NCBI RefSeq assembly: GCF_029813785.1
Contig: NZ_JARVKY010000044.1
Location: 1-33,398, forward strand
Source: Streptomyces sp. DH41
GTDB lineage: Bacteria > Actinomycetota > Actinomycetes > Streptomycetales > Streptomycetaceae
Length of the DNA stretch: 33,398 bases
Direction of reading: 5' to 3'
The position numbers and the translations under genes are program-made. Shown here one piece after another: positions 16,667 through 24,636 of this stretch. The notes beneath the pieces are model-generated. The model was not told the origin of the DNA. It was given only the letters and a program-made list of their open reading frames with translations, and made no database searches. Each line of letters opens with the position of its first letter. The first letter of the stretch is position 1.

Positions 16667-18730
16667 ATGAACACTCAGAACGCGCATACCCCTGGCGTCA
16701 GCACGCCGTCCGGGAAGAGCCCCCACGCGGCGGGCGAGGAGCAGCAGCCCGCCTCCGCCACTCACGACACGTCGCACCGGCCATCGGCCCCGCGTGTCAC
16801 CATGCCCTCGCGGCGCTCCGTGGTCACGGCGACCGGCGCCTCGGCGCTCGCCGTCGGGCTCACCGCCGCCTCCACCACCTCCGCGACCGCGCTCAGTCCC
16901 GCCACCGCGCCCGCCATCACACCGGCCGCGGCCCCGCCCGGCACCGACCCCGATGCGTACCGGACGGTCGCCCGCGCCGTCGTCGTCCACGACGAGGACG
17001 ACAAGCCCCTGGTCCCGTCGTATGTGAAAGCCGTCAACGACGGTCTGCCCACCGGCCGGGCGAAGGCCACGAAGCGGGTCCTGATCGTCGGGGCCGGACC
17101 GGCCGGCCTGCTTGCCGCGGACCTGCTCAACCGGGCCGGCCACGACGTCGTGGTGATCGAGGCCAACGACAACCGGGTCGGCGGCCGCATCAAGACCTTC
17201 CGCAAGGGCGGTCACGAGAAGGGCAGGCAGCCGTTCGCCGACCCCGCGCAGTACGCCGAGGCCGGGGCCATGCGACTGCCCGACAGCCACCCGCTCCTCA
17301 TGGCCCTGCTGGAGAAGTTCAAGCTGCCCCGCCAGGAGTTCTACCTGGTGGACGTCGACCCCGACGACCCGGCGAAGAAGACCAACCGCACCTGGATCCA
17401 CGTCAACGGCATCCGCGAGCGCCGGGCCGACTACGACAAGAACCCGGAACGCGTCAACGACACCTTCAAGATCACCGGCGCCAACCGGACGAGGACCGCC
17501 GCCGCCATCCTCGCGGACGCCCTCGAACCGGCGCACCGGCTCGTGAGGGGCAAAGAGGGAACAGCCCTCGTCGACGGGTGGACCGAGGTCCTCGAGCGGT
17601 ACGGACACTGGTCCATGTACCGCTACCTCACCGAAGTCGCCAAGCTCGACACCAGGACCATCGACCTGGTCGGGACCATCCAGAACCTGACCTCGCGGCT
17701 GCACCTCTCCTTCCTGCACAGCTTCCTGTCCGCCGCGCTGATCGACCCGAAGACCAAGTTCTGGGAGATCAAGGGCGGCACCGCGCTGCTCGCCGACGCG
17801 CTGTACGCGCCGGTGAAGGGAAAGGTGCGCCTCGACCGGCGCGCCGTACGCATCGAACGCGCCGGCGGCAAGGTGCGGGTGCACACCATCTCCGAGGACT
17901 GCCAGACGGGGAAGGGGGGCACCACGGAGGTCTTCGAGGGCGACGAGGCGATCATCACCGTCCCCTTCTCCGGACTGCGGCACGTCGCCTTCGACCCCCC
18001 GCTGTCGTACGGCAAGCGGCGGGCCATCACGGAGCTGCACTACGACTCCGCGACCAAGGTGCTGCTGGAGTTCTCCCGGCGCTGGTGGGAGTGGACCGAG
18101 GCACAGTGGAAGCAGGCCCTCGACACCATCGAGGACGGTCTCTACGACAAGTACCGGGCGGGCAAGGTCAGGGACGCCAGGTATCTCGGCGCGCACAAGT
18201 CCGTGAAGGACCTGGGGGTGACGATCCCCGACGCGTACAAGCACTGCTTCGCCGCTTTCCGGCCCGCCCTGGAGGGTGAGGTGGAAGCCGCGCACGTCCG
18301 CGGTGGCGGCTCCGTCAGCGACAACGCCAACCGCTTCATGTACTTCGAGCACGCCCACCCCATGGAAGGCAGCGACGGCGGCATCATGCTCGCCTCCTAC
18401 AGCTGGGCCGACGACGCCCTCAAGTGGGACGCCTACGCCGACGAGGAGCGCTACCTGCGCGCCCTCGCCGGAGTGCAGGCCGTCTTCGGCCGCCGGTGCG
18501 AGGTCTTCTTCACCAGCAAGTGCCAGACCCAGTCCTGGACGCGCGACCACTACGCCTACGGCGAGGCGTCCGTGCTCTTCCCGGGCCAGCACACGGAGTT
18601 GTTCCCCGACATCCCCACCTCCGAGGGACCGCTGCACTTCGCGGGAGACCACACCTCGATCAAACCGGCCTGGATCGAGGGCGCCCTCGAATCAGCCGTC
18701 CGGTCCGCCCTGAAGGTCCACACCGGCTGA
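16667..18730 (+). CDS. Tat-exported flavin L-amino-acid oxidase, L-glutamate-oxidase-like
   Basis: A 687-residue FAD-dependent oxidase. The N-terminus carries a twin-arginine signal (PSRRSVVTATGAS, Arg49-Arg50, hydrophobic core 54-75), so it is probably exported folded. The FAD dinucleotide fold starts at 138 (VLIVGAGPAGLLAADLL), followed by the GGRIKTF motif and AEAGAMRLP. The C-terminal FAD motif is FAGDHTS...AWIEGALESAVR. Phrases such as FADPAQYAEAGAMRLP, ATKVLLEFSRRWWE and TQSWTRD closely match secreted Streptomyces L-glutamate oxidase as I know it. Products would be a 2-oxo acid, ammonia and hydrogen peroxide; whether glutamate is the substrate is not established. The C-terminal tail that follows the last FAD motif in LGOX is missing. 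An in-frame ATG at 16802 sits just before the twin Arg, but 16667 is retained as neither has a strong ribosome site. Confidence 0.88.
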   Translation: MNTQNAHTPGVSTPSGKSPHAAGEEQQPASATHDTSHRPSAPRVTMPSRRSVVTATGASALAVGLTAASTTSATALSPATAPAITPAAAPPGTDPDAYRTVARAVVVHDEDDKPLVPSYVKAVNDGLPTGRAKATKRVLIVGAGPAGLLAADLLNRAGHDVVVIEANDNRVGGRIKTFRKGGHEKGRQPFADPAQYAEAGAMRLPDSHPLLMALLEKFKLPRQEFYLVDVDPDDPAKKTNRTWIHVNGIRERRADYDKNPERVNDTFKITGANRTRTAAAILADALEPAHRLVRGKEGTALVDGWTEVLERYGHWSMYRYLTEVAKLDTRTIDLVGTIQNLTSRLHLSFLHSFLSAALIDPKTKFWEIKGGTALLADALYAPVKGKVRLDRRAVRIERAGGKVRVHTISEDCQTGKGGTTEVFEGDEAIITVPFSGLRHVAFDPPLSYGKRRAITELHYDSATKVLLEFSRRWWEWTEAQWKQALDTIEDGLYDKYRAGKVRDARYLGAHKSVKDLGVTIPDAYKHCFAAFRPALEGEVEAAHVRGGGSVSDNANRFMYFEHAHPMEGSDGGIMLASYSWADDALKWDAYADEERYLRALAGVQAVFGRRCEVFFTSKCQTQSWTRDHYAYGEASVLFPGQHTELFPDIPTSEGPLHFAGDHTSIKPAWIEGALESAVRSALKVHTG

Positions 18731-18824
18731 CAGCGGCGGACGACACGATCCCCGCGTCCGCGTCCGCGACACCGGGCGCGGATACGGGCACGGGCACGGG
18801 CACGGATACGTGGACGGATACGGG

Positions 18825-18874
18825 CCGGTCCCCGTGCACCGCGAAGTCGGTGACCTGGGGTGCACGGGGACCGG
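18825..18874 (+). terminator. Hairpin terminator after the oxidase gene
   Basis: Perfect 16-base arms (18825-18840 and 18859-18874) flank an 18-base loop, 95 bases past the oxidase stop. A short run of GGGCAC/CGGATAC simple repeats lies just before it. The next gene is convergent (stop at 18985), so the hairpin may serve both. Confidence 0.8.
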
Positions 18875-18984
18875 TCGGCAGGAATCGGACTCACTCGCTC
18901 AGCCGGGAGAGCGACGGCGCTCGCGGGGCCACCGGGAGGCGGTCACGGCTCGGGGAAGTCGTGGCGTCCGCGGGGCGAGGGCCC

Positions 18985-20514
18985 TCACAGACCCAGTGCG
19001 CGGACGATGCGGGTCAGGTCGGCGGGTGCCGCCGCGAGGCGGACCGGCCGGCCCGCGTCGTCGAGTTCGGCGATGTGCCAGCTCCGGGGGACGGCGTCGC
19101 CGTCGCTGCCGCGGAGGCGTCGCACGCCCGTGGCGGTGAGCCGCTGCGCCGGGATCCGTTTCGCCGCGAACCGGCCCGGGCCGGGGTGGGGAGTGACCGC
19201 GGGCGGGCCGCCTCCGAGAACGATGTGGGTACCGAAGCCGTTCGGGTTGTAGTCGGTGGCTTCCAGGAATCGGGCGGCCAGGAACACGTCCTCGCCCAAG
19301 GGCTCCCGGGCCGCTGCCGCCGTGGCGTCTCGGGGGGTACGGACGCGGGTCGCGCGCCAGGCCCAGGTGAGAAGCCCCAGCGTGGCCAGCGACCCCGCGA
19401 CCGCCCAGGTGAGGGGCACGGGAGACGCCGGCAGGCCCATGGGGTGGAGATAGCAGAGCGGCAGCAGCCACAGGGCCGTGACCACGATCACGCCCGTGAA
19501 CGGGAGAGCCGACGGCAGCACCTCGTCGTCGGGCAGTCGGCGCCCGCGCCGCAGTAGCAGCACCCGGGCACCGGGCCAGCCGGCGGCGAGGGCGCACGCG
19601 GCCGCGATGACGGCCACTGATCCGGCGCTGGTGAAGTGCTCGCGCCAAACGTAATCGCCTCTGGCGACCACCCTGACCTGGTCGCGCCAGAGGGTGACTT
19701 CGACGTGGTCGCCGGGCCGGAACCCTCGGGCACTCTCGCGTGAGACCGTGAGCCGGTCCAGCGGCCGGCCGTCGGCGAAGTACAGGCTGCTCCTCCGCTT
19801 CCCCTCGCCGACCTCGGTCCGCGCGATCACGGCCGGCCGGGTGGTCAGGCACTCACCGCGTTCCGCGGAGGGCGTCACGGCGGTGCACGGGACGGCCGAC
19901 GTCCACGCCTCCTTCGTCGCCCCGGTGACCGGCACGAGCCATGCGGCCAGGCCGGCTCCCGCGAGCAGCAGCAGGCACAGGCTCAGGGGCACGGCCGGGC
20001 CCCGCCCGGCGGTGCGTCTCGAGATGACGGCGAGATGGTCGGACTCCGGCGCACCGTGACGACGGTGCAGCGCGCGGAACGCCTCCAACTCCTCGTCGAA
20101 AGCCGCCCGGTCGTCGTGGGACCCGCTCACCGGCAGGGGCAGGCGTCGGGTCCGCCCGTCGCGCAGAACCACTTCGACGCGCAGGTACTCCTCCCCGTGG
20201 CGCCCGTACTGCACGTATACGCGCAGGTCGGCGATGTCCTGCCACGACATGCTCCTGCGGCGGCGCAACAACGACCGGGAGTCCAGGCCGTTCGCGTCGG
20301 CGCTCACCTTGACGGTGACCGCGTACAAGCACACGACGCCCACCAGAGCGGCCAGCAGACCCCCGAGCACCCATCCGTCCACGAGGTCACCCGAGTACGC
20401 CAGGCGCCCCCCGGCCAGGACGGCTCCGGCCACCCCCAGTCCCACCAGGAACCACAGGGGCCGCTTGTGGAGAGGGCGGCAGGTCACTTCCCGGCCAACG
20501 GTCATGCGCGGCAT
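18985..20514 (-). CDS. Membrane protein with bacterial PH-like domain
   Basis: A 509-residue multi-pass membrane protein. Two helices (about 18-36 and 47-66) are followed by a domain at about 70-150 resembling the bacterial PH domains of actinobacterial membrane proteins. That domain shows strand pattern VKVSADANGLDSRSLLRRRR followed by SWQDIADLRVY. A third helix (174-194) precedes an extracytoplasmic domain. Two or three more helices lie between 310 and 405, followed by a cytoplasmic tail that ends RIVRALGL. No enzymatic motif is visible; function unknown. ATG 20514 and ATG 20505 are both possible; neither has a strong ribosome site. The frame stays open further upstream to 21369, but that part is shadow sequence. 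Confidence 0.75.
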   Translation of the reverse strand: MPRMTVGREVTCRPLHKRPLWFLVGLGVAGAVLAGGRLAYSGDLVDGWVLGGLLAALVGVVCLYAVTVKVSADANGLDSRSLLRRRRSMSWQDIADLRVYVQYGRHGEEYLRVEVVLRDGRTRRLPLPVSGSHDDRAAFDEELEAFRALHRRHGAPESDHLAVISRRTAGRGPAVPLSLCLLLLAGAGLAAWLVPVTGATKEAWTSAVPCTAVTPSAERGECLTTRPAVIARTEVGEGKRRSSLYFADGRPLDRLTVSRESARGFRPGDHVEVTLWRDQVRVVARGDYVWREHFTSAGSVAVIAAACALAAGWPGARVLLLRRGRRLPDDEVLPSALPFTGVIVVTALWLLPLCYLHPMGLPASPVPLTWAVAGSLATLGLLTWAWRATRVRTPRDATAAAAREPLGEDVFLAARFLEATDYNPNGFGTHIVLGGGPPAVTPHPGPGRFAAKRIPAQRLTATGVRRLRGSDGDAVPRSWHIAELDDAGRPVRLAAAPADLTRIVRALGL

Positions 20515-20739
20515 CGTGCCATCCGCCGTGCCACGGCCGCTTGTGCGGCATCCGGCAGCGTTCCGGCCCTCGACGCTGCCGGAGAACACGTCGTGAAGCC
20601 CAGGCCGGCCGGTTGGGCGGAGGCCGCGCGGAGGCCGGAAGGACGCCCGTCCGCCGGTGGTGGCCGCCGGAGCACGGCGTCGGGCCGGGTGGGCGGTGCG
20701 CGCGGGTCGCCGGTTTTCCTTGTGCTGCGAGGGAGTCAA

Positions 20740-21021
20740 GTGGGACCGCTCACCGCTCTCGCCCTCAGCCTCGCGGCCCTGACCGGGTGCGGCGGTGAGA
20801 GCGACGGGCCGGAGACCGCCGCCACCGCACCCGCACCATCGGCGACGCCCTCCCCGTCGGCTCCCACCACCGTGCCGGGCGACGGCGCGGACCCGGACGG
20901 CACGTCCTCGCCGAGCAGCTCGGCCCCCTGGGCCGGCACCAAGCAGTTCGTGCAGATCGAAGAGGCCCGGACCAGCGACGGAGGCAACGTCACCAGGCTG
21001 CAGTCGCTGTACACGTCCTGA
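20740..21021 (+). CDS. Small lipoprotein
   Basis: A 93-residue exported lipoprotein. The signal peptide VGPLTALALSLAALTGC ends in a lipobox (LTGC), giving lipidation at Cys17. A Thr/Pro/Ser/Ala-rich linker (about 18-65) leads to a short C-terminal module WAGTKQFVQIEEARTSDGG. The GTG start at 20740 is chosen because a strong GAGGGAG ribosome site sits at 20729-20735. It is divergent from the PH-domain membrane protein and converges with the DUF4232-type gene. Function unknown. Confidence 0.75.
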   Translation: MGPLTALALSLAALTGCGGESDGPETAATAPAPSATPSPSAPTTVPGDGADPDGTSSPSSSAPWAGTKQFVQIEEARTSDGGNVTRLQSLYTS

Positions 21022-21137
21022 ACACGCGGGGCATGACCTCGTCCCTGCCCGCTCCTGCCGGACCGGGAGAACCTTCGACTCCAGCCGCCGACTCACGCTC
21101 GGTGCGTGGTCATGGGCGGGGCCCGTCACACGGGCAG

Positions 21138-21200
21138 GGCCGGCGCCGAGTCCGCTGGTGCCGGCACCGATTCTGCTGGTGCCGGCACCGAGCTTGCCGG
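21138..21200. repeat. Three 21-bp tandem repeats with internal palindromes
   Basis: Three consecutive 21-bp units (21138-21158, 21159-21179, 21180-21200) share the core TGCCGGCACCGA. The last two each contain GGTGCCGGCACC, a perfect 12-bp palindrome. They fill the gap between two convergent genes, six bases from the stop of the secreted protein gene, and may form an array of terminator hairpins. A further small stem (GCCCGT/ACGGGC, 21121-21135) lies beside them. Confidence 0.8.
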
Positions 21201-21205
21201 GGCGG

Positions 21206-21751
21206 CTACCAGGAGAGGGCGTCCGCCGCGTTGTCCTGCCAGTAGGTGACGGTGGCGGCGCTGTTGAAGAAGACACCGCCGTTCGGCAGCGTCTGGGTCT
21301 TCTCCTTGCCGGTCGGGTTGCCGTTCCTGTCGGCGAGGACCACGCCGAGGGTCTTCGCGGTGCTGCCACCCTCGCCGTCGGGGGAGTACGTCAGGACACC
21401 CGCGTAGGCGGACTGGCCGGGCTCGAGCGTCACCACGGCCTGCGGCGTGGTCTCTTCGGCCCACGACAGCGGGGCCTGGGCGTCGGCGCCGGCCCTCAGG
21501 AAGGGGGCGCTGTAGGCGTAGCAGGGCTTGGCGCCGGTGTTGGTGGCCTTGACCAGCAGGTGGTTGACCGGACGGGGTGCCTCGGTGACGGTCAGCTTCA
21601 TGTTCGCCGCAGTGCAGGTAACGACCGAGGGCGCCTGCTTCGTGGCGGCGGAGGCGGTCCCGGCGGCCTGGACGCCGACGAGCGCGAGGGCGGCGGTGAC
21701 GACCATGGAGGAGGCGGCCGTGCGGGAGAGGAAACGAGTGGCGATACGCAT
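21206..21751 (-). CDS. Secreted DUF4232-type protein
   Basis: A 181-residue secreted protein. The signal peptide runs MRIATRFLSRTAAS... with a hydrophobic core and cleavage near AGTASA (about residue 34). The mature part begins with a Cys-containing strand (VVTCTAANMKLTVTEAPRPV) and has NTGAKPCYAYSAPFL, the pair of Cys and the beta-sandwich pattern of DUF4232 proteins common in Streptomyces. Ends in TYWQDNAADALSW. Function unknown. ATG 21751 is chosen as the typical family start; an in-frame ATG at 21775 with a distant AGGAG would lengthen the signal by eight residues. Confidence 0.8.
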   Translation of the reverse strand: MRIATRFLSRTAASSMVVTAALALVGVQAAGTASAATKQAPSVVTCTAANMKLTVTEAPRPVNHLLVKATNTGAKPCYAYSAPFLRAGADAQAPLSWAEETTPQAVVTLEPGQSAYAGVLTYSPDGEGGSTAKTLGVVLADRNGNPTGKEKTQTLPNGGVFFNSAATVTYWQDNAADALSW

Positions 21752-22343
21752 GAGTGGACTGCTTTCTCTGAGCATCAGGAGGACGGTCTCCTGATCGCGG
21801 TCTGCCGGTCGGCTCTTGTCCCGGCCGTACTGCCCGGGGCGCGGAAGAGCGCGCCGAAGCGCGGGCATGAGACAGGAGCGGAGTGGAGCTGATCACCGAG
21901 CCCGGCGAGGCGCCGTGCCTGGATGACCCAAGCCTGGGCCATGCGGCGTCCCATCCGCCGTCCCCTCGGCGATCGCGGGACGCTGGGATGCGTGAACCGG
22001 CCCTGACCTGGTGGAATGGGACTGCCCTGGGAAGCCGGAATGGAATGGTCCACGGCTGGGACGGCTCAGGGGATCGCTGAGCATGAGCGCCAGGAGACGG
22101 CGGGTCGTCCGGATGCTTCGGTACGCGGGTCGGCGGTGGACCGCGGTGGCCCGCGATGGCCGGCGGCGATGACGGCGCCGCGGAGTACGCGACCGCGCGA
22201 CCACCGGCCGGTAACGAGCGAGGAGTCCGGGCCGGGACGGCCCTTGGCGAGGAGGCGAGCCGATGGCAGATCGCCCGGAAGCCGTCGGACGACGCCTGGA
22301 GCCGGATCAGGCGGTGACCAAGCGCCGGTTCACCGAGCCGCGT
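21752..22343. other. Gene-free stretch with an inverted repeat
   Basis: About 590 bp upstream of the secreted DUF4232-type gene and downstream of the epoxide hydrolase stop. I see no convincing gene: the open frames there have scrambled composition and no ribosome sites. A perfect 8-bp inverted repeat ATCAGGAG/CTCCTGAT (21774-21795, 6-base spacer) lies just upstream of the DUF4232-type start and may be an operator or leader stem. Confidence 0.5.
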
Positions 22344-23516
22344 TCACGCATGGGCGGCCAGCACTGCCGCGAGGCCCTCTCGCAGGTCCTTGACGAAATA
22401 CCGGGGAACCTCCAGCGACGGAAAATGGCCCCCGTTGTCAGGCGACTCCCATCGGACGATCTGCCGGTACCGCTCCTGTGCCCAGGGGCGCGGACACTTC
22501 TCGATGTCGCGGGGATACATAGTGATTGCCGACGGGACGTCGACCCGGAGCTCCGGGTCCAGTGAATTGTGGCTCTCGTAGTAGATGCGGGCCGCCGATG
22601 CGCCGGTCCGAGTCAGCCAGTACAGGGTGACGTCGTCGAGAATCCTGTCTCTGGAAATCGTCTCGAACGGGCTGTCTTCCGTGTCCGACCACTCGGCGAA
22701 CTTGTCAAGGATCCAGGCAAGAAGCCCGACCGGCGAGTCGACGAGCGAGTAGCCGATGGTCTGCGGCCGGGTCGCCTGCTGCTTCGCGTACGCCGCGCGG
22801 TGGCTCCAGAAATCCCGGGTTTCCTCGGTCCACTCGCGCTCGACCGCTGTCAGCCCGTCCGTTGTCAACCCGGGCGGCGCCTCCGCGAACAATGTGTGGA
22901 TGCCGAGGACGTGCGCCGGGAACCTGCCGGCGAGAACCGTGGTGATATTGCCTCCCCAGTCACCGCCGTGGGCCACGAACTTTCTGTAGCCGAGCCTTCC
23001 CATCAGTTCCACCCAGGCGGCCGCGATCCTTTCCGTCCCCCATCCGGTGGTGGCCGGCTTGTCGCTGTAACCAAACCCTGGCAGCGACGGGACCACGACG
23101 TGGAACGCCGGCGCGTCCGCGTCTCCCGGATCCGCCAGTTCCTCCACCACGTCGATGAACTCGGCGATGCTGCCGGGCCAGCCGTGCGTCAAGATCAGAG
23201 GAGTGGCGTCCGCGCGCGTGGACCGGCGGTGCAGGAAATGGATCCCCAGACCGTCAATGACCGTACGGAACTGGCCGATCCGGTCGAGGCGCTCCTCGAA
23301 CGACCGCCAGTTGTACCCAGTGCGCCAGTAGTTCACGACCTCGACGAGGTCGGCGAGAGGAACGCCCTGTTCCCATCGGCGAGAGCCGGACGCGGCGCGA
23401 CGGACCGTCTCGGCTTCCGGCAGCCGCGCCGCGGCCAGTCGCGCGCGCAGATCGTCGAGGTCGGCGTCAGTCGCGTGGGCTTCGAATGCTCGCACGTCGC
23501 TGGTTGGGCGGGGCAT
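22344..23516 (-). CDS. Epoxide hydrolase (EHN plus alpha/beta hydrolase)
   Basis: A 390-residue epoxide hydrolase of the microsomal/juvenile-hormone type, converting epoxides to diols through an ester intermediate. The N-terminal EHN domain includes NYWRTGYNWRSFEERL (62-77). The hydrolase core has the oxyanion motif HGWPGS (111-116), nucleophile Asp186 in HGGDWGG and a catalytic His364 in NGGHFPSLE. There is no signal peptide, so it acts in the cytoplasm, probably in detoxification or secondary metabolism. ATG 23516 has a perfect AGGAGG site four bases upstream. It is divergent from a CGNR regulator, with two operator-like palindromes between them, so it is the likely target of that regulator. 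Confidence 0.93.
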   Translation of the reverse strand: MPRPTSDVRAFEAHATDADLDDLRARLAAARLPEAETVRRAASGSRRWEQGVPLADLVEVVNYWRTGYNWRSFEERLDRIGQFRTVIDGLGIHFLHRRSTRADATPLILTHGWPGSIAEFIDVVEELADPGDADAPAFHVVVPSLPGFGYSDKPATTGWGTERIAAAWVELMGRLGYRKFVAHGGDWGGNITTVLAGRFPAHVLGIHTLFAEAPPGLTTDGLTAVEREWTEETRDFWSHRAAYAKQQATRPQTIGYSLVDSPVGLLAWILDKFAEWSDTEDSPFETISRDRILDDVTLYWLTRTGASAARIYYESHNSLDPELRVDVPSAITMYPRDIEKCPRPWAQERYRQIVRWESPDNGGHFPSLEVPRYFVKDLREGLAAVLAAHA

Positions 23517-23537
23517 GGGACCTCCTGGGCATCACGG

Positions 23538-23595
23538 AACCGTCTAAGGCGGTTCTAGCACCCTCTGCCCTGACGGGCAACCAGCTAAGGTGGTT
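23538..23595. promoter_or_regulatory. Paired covarying operator sites
   Basis: Two 17-bp sites lie in the 81-bp gap between the divergent genes: AACCGTCTAAGGCGGTT (23538-23554) and AACCAGCTAAGGTGGTT (23579-23595), 41 bp apart start to start. Each has 5-bp inverted arms around a conserved CTAAGG-containing centre. The fifth arm base pair differs (G:C versus A:T) yet stays symmetrical. This is what a binding site for a dimeric regulator would look like; the neighbouring CGNR protein is the obvious candidate. The second site ends two bases before the CGNR start codon. Confidence 0.65.
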
Positions 23596-23597
23596 CC

Positions 23598-24173
23598 ATG
23601 CATGGTGAGGTTCCTGACTTCCGTCTCGGTAACGTGCTGGCGACCAGCTTCACGGCGACTCTGACGGAACGTCGCGGCGACGCTGTGGAGCGCATTCCCA
23701 CGCCGCGGCGACTCGTCGACTGGCTGGCGGTGAACGGCCTGGCCGTGGAGTCCTGCACCCCCGCGCAACTCGACCTCGCGCGAGCCCTGAGGGAGTCGAT
23801 CCACGCCGCCGCGACAGCGGCCGCGATCCAGGAACCTCTCCCCGCGTCCGCTGTCCAAGTCATCAACGACCGCAGCGTTCAGGGGCGGGCCGCCGCTGTG
23901 CTGACGCCCGAGGGAAATCGTGAATGGCGACTCGGCTCGGCTGCCCGCGTGGAAGACGCCCTCAGCGTGATCGCCGCCGACGCGATCAGCGTCATCGCAG
24001 GCGAACGAGACGGAAAACTGGCCTTGTGCGCGTCACCGACCTGCCAGGCCGCCTTCTTCGACACCAGTCAAAGTCGCACCCGCAAATGGTGTGAGATGAA
24101 CACGTGCGGGAATCGCCAGAAGAAGGCACGCTTCAATGCCAAACAGCGCAGTACCCCAAGACCGACGGAGTGA
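23598..24173 (+). CDS. CGNR zinc-finger regulator (ABATE domain)
   Basis: A 191-residue putative transcriptional regulator. The N-terminal ABATE-type domain spans about 15-130. The C-terminal CGNR zinc finger has Cys144 and Cys149, then Cys165 and Cys170-Gly-Asn-Arg, followed by basic residues that should contact nucleic acid. The start is ATG 23598; the operator pair immediately upstream suggests autoregulation and joint control of the divergent epoxide hydrolase. The last ten residues are basic and Pro-rich. Members of this family are widely annotated as regulators, but few have been studied. Confidence 0.9.
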   Translation: MHGEVPDFRLGNVLATSFTATLTERRGDAVERIPTPRRLVDWLAVNGLAVESCTPAQLDLARALRESIHAAATAAAIQEPLPASAVQVINDRSVQGRAAAVLTPEGNREWRLGSAARVEDALSVIAADAISVIAGERDGKLALCASPTCQAAFFDTSQSRTRKWCEMNTCGNRQKKARFNAKQRSTPRPTE

Positions 24174-24636
24174 TGAAGCGGCCCGCACCATCAGCGTCGG
24201 GTAGGAGGGCCGGGGAGCTCGACCTCGACGAGGACCCGGCCGGCCGTCCAGGCGCTCAGCTCTTCGCGAGGTGCTGGGAGGGCCGGTGCCTGTCTGGCGA
24301 CAGGTCCCAGGGGCGAGCCACAGCCGTACTGTGCTCGCTCGCCCGGCGTCCCGCGCGGAACTCGGCCCGTGACTGTCCCTCTCATCAGCCATGCGAACGT
24401 TCTGCTGCCCGTGCCGACAACTGCGACTTGGCTGCAGGCGCGAACGGGCGCGGGGGTGTGTCCGCCGGCACCGGGCTGCTGGGCGGTGCGGGGACGTCGC
24501 GGCAAGCCCTCGGAAGTAAGAGACGTTAAGGGAGTCGCGATACGTCTCCTCGGCGACCAGGAGGCGACCGGTTGTCCATGCACCCTCCCTGATCCCCTCC
24601 TTCAGCCGGGATGCCCGGCTGCTAGCGTCCGGCACC
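24174..24636. other. Gene-free stretch with promoter and palindrome at its end
   Basis: About 460 bp without a convincing gene. Minus-strand frames contain protein-like scraps (for example AWTAGRVLVEVELPG in 24191-24583) but no ribosome sites and poor composition, so a decayed gene is possible. At its right end is a perfect palindromic pair CAGCCGGG/CCCGGCTG (24603-24621) and TAGCGT (24623-24628), a likely -10 box eight bases before the ATG at 24637. The palindrome would sit between -35 and -10, a good operator position. Confidence 0.45.

Noticed and set aside
20515..21369. N-terminal extension of the PH-domain protein frame up to 21369
   Set aside because: The extension overlaps the lipoprotein gene and repeats and has no protein-like pattern; the membrane protein begins naturally at 20514 or 20505.
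21126..21896. 256-codon minus-strand frame with Pro/Ala repeats
   Set aside because: Most of it is the shadow of the DUF4232-type gene; only the last ~30 codons over the 21-bp repeats look regular, which follows from the DNA repeat.
22016..22393. Plus-strand frame in the gene-free region before the epoxide hydrolase stop
   Set aside because: No ribosome site, poor codon bias, no recognisable pattern; it runs into the opposite-strand hydrolase gene.
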